Shown here: positions 60,533-64,000 of the stretch, in pieces
Position numbering within the stretch: the first letter of the stretch is position 1
Layout: each line of letters starts with the position of its first letter
NCBI RefSeq assembly: GCF_014694455.1
Contig: NZ_JAAUWT010000015.1
Location: 86,661 to 150,660 of the forward strand
From: Vibrio sp. S9_S30
Lineage (GTDB): Bacteria; Pseudomonadota; Gammaproteobacteria; Enterobacterales; Vibrionaceae
Reading direction: 5' to 3'
Length of the DNA stretch: 64,000 nt
Translations under genes and position numbers: made by a program
The notes under the pieces: model-generated
The model's input: the letters and a program-made list of their open reading frames with translations, nothing else
The model's database searches: none
Told to the model about the DNA's origin: nothing

Positions 60533-60913
60533 ATGGACAATACACTGAAGTTTGCTGATAGCCACGAGTGGGTGAAAGATAATGGTGACGGCACTGTTAC
60601 TATCGGTATCTCAGAGCACGCTCAGCAGATGCTTGGCGATGTCGTATTCGTAGACCTGCCAGAAGCAGGCGACAGCATTGAAGCGGGCGAAAGCTTTTCA
60701 TTAGTCGAGTCAGTAAAGGCCGCATCAGACATTTACGCCCCTATTACTGGTGAAATTGTTGAAATCAATGAAGAGCTAGAAGACAGCCCAGAACTGATTA
60801 ACGAAGAACCGTATGAAGGCGGTTGGATCGTAAAAGTGAAGCTAGAAGACGCTTCAGAACTGGACAACCTGAAAGATTCGGAAGAGTACCTTAACGGTCT
60901 TGAAGACGAATAA
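60533..60913 (+). CDS. gcvH: Glycine cleavage system H protein GcvH
   Basis: 126 residues, the lipoyl carrier shuttling the aminomethyl group between GcvP, GcvT and Lpd. 'ADSHEWVKDNGDGTVTIGIS', 'LGDVVFVDLPEAG' and the lipoylation lysine in 'LVESVKAASDIYAPITGE' are present. Ribosome site GGAG. gcvP begins 30 bases after its stop, so they are one operon with glyA. Confidence 0.96.
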   Translation: MDNTLKFADSHEWVKDNGDGTVTIGISEHAQQMLGDVVFVDLPEAGDSIEAGESFSLVESVKAASDIYAPITGEIVEINEELEDSPELINEEPYEGGWIVKVKLEDASELDNLKDSEEYLNGLEDE

Positions 60914-60943
60914 ATAATCGACGAGTCGCGGTAGATAGAGATT

Positions 60944-63808
60944 ATGACAGAGTTACTTCACAACCTAAGCACGGACAGCGAGTTTATTGCGCGCCACAAC
61001 GGCCCAAATAAATCAGAGCAACAACGCATGCTGGATGTCGTTAATGCATCTAGCTTGGACGCCCTGATTAAAGAAACCGTACCTGCACAAATTCGCCTTG
61101 AGTCACCAATGGGTGATGATGCTCCAATGAGCGAAGCAGACATGCTTCTGGCGATGAAACAATTTGCCAACCAAAACCAGATCAAGCGTACTTTCATTGG
61201 CCAAGGTTACTACAATACCTTCACGCCAAACGTGATTTTACGTAACGTACTGGAAAACCCAGGTTGGTACACGGCTTACACCCCTTACCAACCTGAAATT
61301 TCTCAGGGTCGTCTTGAAGCATTGTTGAACTATCAGCAAATGGTGATGGATCTGACGGGTATGGAAATTGCCAACGCTTCCCTACTGGACGAAGCAACCG
61401 CCGCCGCTGAAGCCATGACCTTGTGTAAGCGTGCAGGAAAAAGCAAAAGCAACGTGTTCTTCGTCGCTGACGACGTGCACCCTCAAACGCTTGCGGTAGT
61501 GAAAACTCGTGCCGAGTTTATTGGTTTTGACGTGATTACCGGCGCTGCCGAATCTCTGCCAGAGCACGATGTATTTGGTGCTCTGATTCAATATCCGGGC
61601 ACAACTGGTGAAGTATGTGACTTAAGCGATATCATCGCTAAAGCACAAGCCAATAAAACGCTTGTTACGGTTGCAACTGATCTCTTGGCTTGTGCCCTGT
61701 TAAAACCGGCTGGAGAAATGGGCGCTGATGTGGCTATCGGCAGTGCACAGCGTTTCGGTGTTCCTATGGGATACGGTGGTCCTCACGCGGCATTCATGGC
61801 CACTCGCGACAAGCACAAACGTACCATGCCGGGCCGTGTTATCGGTGTTTCCATCGATTCAAAAGGCAACCAAGCCCTGCGTATGGCAATGCAAACTCGC
61901 GAGCAGCATATCCGCCGCGAAAAAGCGACATCGAACATCTGTACCGCTCAGGCGCTACTTGCGAACATGGCTTCTTTCTTCGCTGTATATCACGGTGCAG
62001 AAGGCTTACGTACCATTGCTCGCCGTACCCACCACATGACGGCCATCCTAGCCGCTGGTCTAACAAAAGCGGGATACGAACTTGCTCATAACAGCTTCTT
62101 CGATACCATCACGCTAAACACAGGCGACAAAACGGCTGCATTGCTTGAAAAAGCACAACAAGCCGACATCAACCTGCGTAAGCTTAATAGCCAAATCGGC
62201 ATTAGCCTAGATGAGACCACCACAACTCAAGACATAGAAACACTATTTGGTGTTTTCGGTGTTGAAGAGAAAGTGGAAACGTTATCGGCTGAAATTGAAA
62301 GCAACGAGTTCGCGGCCATTCCTGAAGTGTGTCGTCGCGAATCTGAATACCTAACTCATCCAGTGTTCAATACGCACCACAGCGAAACGCAAATGATGCG
62401 TTACCTAAAGCAGCTAGAGAACAAAGACTTCTCACTGACTCACGGCATGATCCCGCTGGGCAGTTGTACAATGAAACTGAACGCCGCCGCAGAAATGATT
62501 CCTGTCACTTGGCCTGAATTCGGTGCGATTCACCCATTCGCTCCACTAGACCAAGCCGCTGGTTACGCAGCACTTGCACAAGACCTTAAAAAGAAACTGT
62601 GCGAAATCACTGGCTACGACGAGTTTTCTTTGCAACCGAACTCGGGTGCATCGGGCGAATACGCCGGTCTTATCGCGATTCAGCGCTACCATGCTAGCCG
62701 TGGCGAAAGTCACCGTAACGTCTGCTTGATCCCAAGTTCAGCACACGGCACCAACCCTGCTACAGCTTCCATGATGTCGATGAAAGTCGTGATCGTAAAA
62801 TGTGACGACAATGGCAACATCGCAATGGATGACCTAGCCGCGAAGATCGAGAAGCACAGAGACAACCTTTCAAGCATCATGATCACCTACCCTTCTACGC
62901 ACGGCGTATACGAAGAGCAAGTGAAAGAAGTGTGCGAAATGGTTCACGAAGCGGGCGGCCAAGTTTATCTAGACGGCGCGAACATGAATGCGCAGGTAGG
63001 TCTTACTTCTCCGGGCTTCATTGGTTCCGATGTTTCTCACTTGAACTTGCACAAAACCTTCTGTATTCCGCACGGCGGCGGTGGCCCAGGTATGGGGCCT
63101 ATCGGTGTGAAATCGCACCTAGCGCCTTTCTTACCGGGTCATATTGAAAATGGTGTACAAGGTGAAGACTACGCAGTATCCGCAGCCGATTTAGGCAGCG
63201 CATCGATTCTTCCGATCTCTTGGGCTTACATCGCGATGATGGGCACACAAGGTCTAACGGAAGCAACGAAACTGGCGATTCTAAACGCAAACTACATCAT
63301 GGAGCGCTTGCGTTCTCACTACCCTGTTCTTTACCGTGGCACCAACGGCCGCGTAGCACACGAATGTATTATTGATATTCGCCCGCTGAAAGAAGAAACG
63401 GGTATCAGTGAAGAAGACATCGCAAAACGCTTGATGGACTACGGCTTCCACGCGCCAACCATGTCGTTCCCAGTGGCGGGTACACTTATGGTTGAGCCAA
63501 CTGAATCTGAAGACTTGGCTGAGCTAGACCGTTTCTGTAACGCAATGATCGCCATCCGTGATGAAATGGCAAAAGTGAAAGACGGCGAATGGCCACTGGA
63601 CAACAACCCATTGGTTAATGCCCCTCACACTCAAGCAGACCTGTCTGAAGCAGAATGGAACCGCCCTTACTCTCGCGAGCTAGCGTGCTTCCCATCTGCG
63701 CAAGCAAAAGCATCGAAATACTGGCCAACGGTTAACCGCGTAGACAACGTTTACGGCGACCGTAACCTAATTTGCTCTTGCCCAAGTATTGAGAGTTACG
63801 AAGATTAA
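60944..63808 (+). CDS. gcvP: Glycine dehydrogenase (decarboxylating) GcvP
   Basis: 954 residues, the PLP enzyme that decarboxylates glycine and loads GcvH. One-chain form, as in E. coli (957). 'FIGQGYYNTFTPNVILRNVL' pattern, 'YTPYQPEISQGRLEALLNYQ' pattern, the C-terminal PLP site 'HLNLHKTFCIPHGGGGPGMGP' pattern with the lysine in LHKTF, and 'GTLMVEPTESE'. Last gene of glyA-gcvH-gcvP; a terminator follows 25 bases after the stop. Confidence 0.97.
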   Translation: MTELLHNLSTDSEFIARHNGPNKSEQQRMLDVVNASSLDALIKETVPAQIRLESPMGDDAPMSEADMLLAMKQFANQNQIKRTFIGQGYYNTFTPNVILRNVLENPGWYTAYTPYQPEISQGRLEALLNYQQMVMDLTGMEIANASLLDEATAAAEAMTLCKRAGKSKSNVFFVADDVHPQTLAVVKTRAEFIGFDVITGAAESLPEHDVFGALIQYPGTTGEVCDLSDIIAKAQANKTLVTVATDLLACALLKPAGEMGADVAIGSAQRFGVPMGYGGPHAAFMATRDKHKRTMPGRVIGVSIDSKGNQALRMAMQTREQHIRREKATSNICTAQALLANMASFFAVYHGAEGLRTIARRTHHMTAILAAGLTKAGYELAHNSFFDTITLNTGDKTAALLEKAQQADINLRKLNSQIGISLDETTTTQDIETLFGVFGVEEKVETLSAEIESNEFAAIPEVCRRESEYLTHPVFNTHHSETQMMRYLKQLENKDFSLTHGMIPLGSCTMKLNAAAEMIPVTWPEFGAIHPFAPLDQAAGYAALAQDLKKKLCEITGYDEFSLQPNSGASGEYAGLIAIQRYHASRGESHRNVCLIPSSAHGTNPATASMMSMKVVIVKCDDNGNIAMDDLAAKIEKHRDNLSSIMITYPSTHGVYEEQVKEVCEMVHEAGGQVYLDGANMNAQVGLTSPGFIGSDVSHLNLHKTFCIPHGGGGPGMGPIGVKSHLAPFLPGHIENGVQGEDYAVSAADLGSASILPISWAYIAMMGTQGLTEATKLAILNANYIMERLRSHYPVLYRGTNGRVAHECIIDIRPLKEETGISEEDIAKRLMDYGFHAPTMSFPVAGTLMVEPTESEDLAELDRFCNAMIAIRDEMAKVKDGEWPLDNNPLVNAPHTQADLSEAEWNRPYSRELACFPSAQAKASKYWPTVNRVDNVYGDRNLICSCPSIESYED

Positions 63809-63831
63809 TTTTTAGGATTCAGTAAGAACTT

Positions 63832-63862
63832 TAAAGGCGAACCGGATGGTTCGCCTTTCTCA
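63832..63862 (+). terminator. Terminator of the glyA-gcvH-gcvP operon
   Basis: Arms AAAGGCGAACC and GGTTCGCCTTT with loop GGAT, followed by CTCATT. The last 140 bases of the window show nothing recognisable. Confidence 0.85.
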
Positions 63863-64000
63863 TTCTAAACCTCATATCCCCAGTCACCTATCATCATGTC
63901 GGTCAACACGAGATGACTTAAATTTTTTGTTTCTGGTTTGTAGTACTCGGTTTGTTTTTATAAACCTAACAGATTGTAAATACCGTATGGGCTAGATCAA

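Overview
The window looks like part of the secondary chromosome of a Vibrionaceae bacterium (Vibrio or a close relative). This is inferred from gene content: napABC followed by a one-helix microprotein, a phaBAPC storage operon, a CheV, nadE, a class II pyrC, GH18 chitinases, and a gcvT / XRE-cupin / glyA-gcvH-gcvP block. As far as I recall, these genes sit on chromosome 2 of Vibrio cholerae. Composition is moderately AT-rich, and no rRNA gene, convincing tRNA, prophage, insertion sequence or CRISPR array was seen.

Layout. 1-3.6 kb: end of a periplasmic nitrate reductase operon (napA cut by the window edge, napB, napC, 45-residue membrane protein). 3.7-8.0 kb: polyhydroxyalkanoate operon on the minus strand. 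8.0-8.7 kb: very AT-rich gap. 8.7-13.0 kb: outer-membrane protein, GIY-YIG protein, YceH and YeeX homologues, a small YgjV-type membrane protein and a ruined ROK gene. 13.2-16.9 kb: periplasmic binding protein plus hybrid sensor kinase. 17.3-21.6 kb: secreted class 3 lipase and a complete TRAP transporter. 21.6-29.9 kb: small housekeeping and regulatory genes (ppiC, cheV, iron alcohol dehydrogenase, TetR, DUF406, DUF1496, a 20-residue-repeat secreted protein, an acyltransferase and others). 29.9-34.9 kb: a NadD-like gene divergent from nadE, a MOSC/ferredoxin-reductase fusion, and pyrC. 35-39.6 kb: AraC regulator, a FIST-domain/diguanylate cyclase pair, and an AAC(6')-like acetyltransferase. 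39.7-45.5 kb: two GH18 chitinases from a tandem duplication. 45.5-52.3 kb: small monooxygenase-like protein, WYL regulator, YgbA-type protein, D-amino-acid dehydrogenase, and a 1134-residue chemoreceptor. 52.7-56.3 kb: a decayed fructose locus (broken HPr domain of fruB plus intact fruK) and two secreted trypsin-like proteases with C-terminal sorting tails. 56.5-63.9 kb: glycine cleavage system and serine hydroxymethyltransferase with an XRE-cupin regulator.

How it works together. The content suits a marine bacterium that degrades polymers (chitinases, lipase, proteases), stores carbon (pha), respires nitrate (nap) and senses its surroundings (chemoreceptor, CheV, sensor kinase, cyclic-di-GMP enzyme). 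The glycine block turns serine and glycine into one-carbon units. Purine-repressor-like boxes upstream of gcvT and glyA, and a weaker one upstream of pyrC, link it to nucleotide synthesis.

The most notable observations are: a 12-base match to the conserved Qrr small-RNA core in the phaB leader, which would tie storage to quorum sensing; the chitinase duplication, which also copied the neighbouring gene's promoter region; a structured RNA candidate between glyA and gcvH; the FIST/GGDEF pair; the MOSC/reductase fusion; the fruB wreck; and a leftover protease tail.
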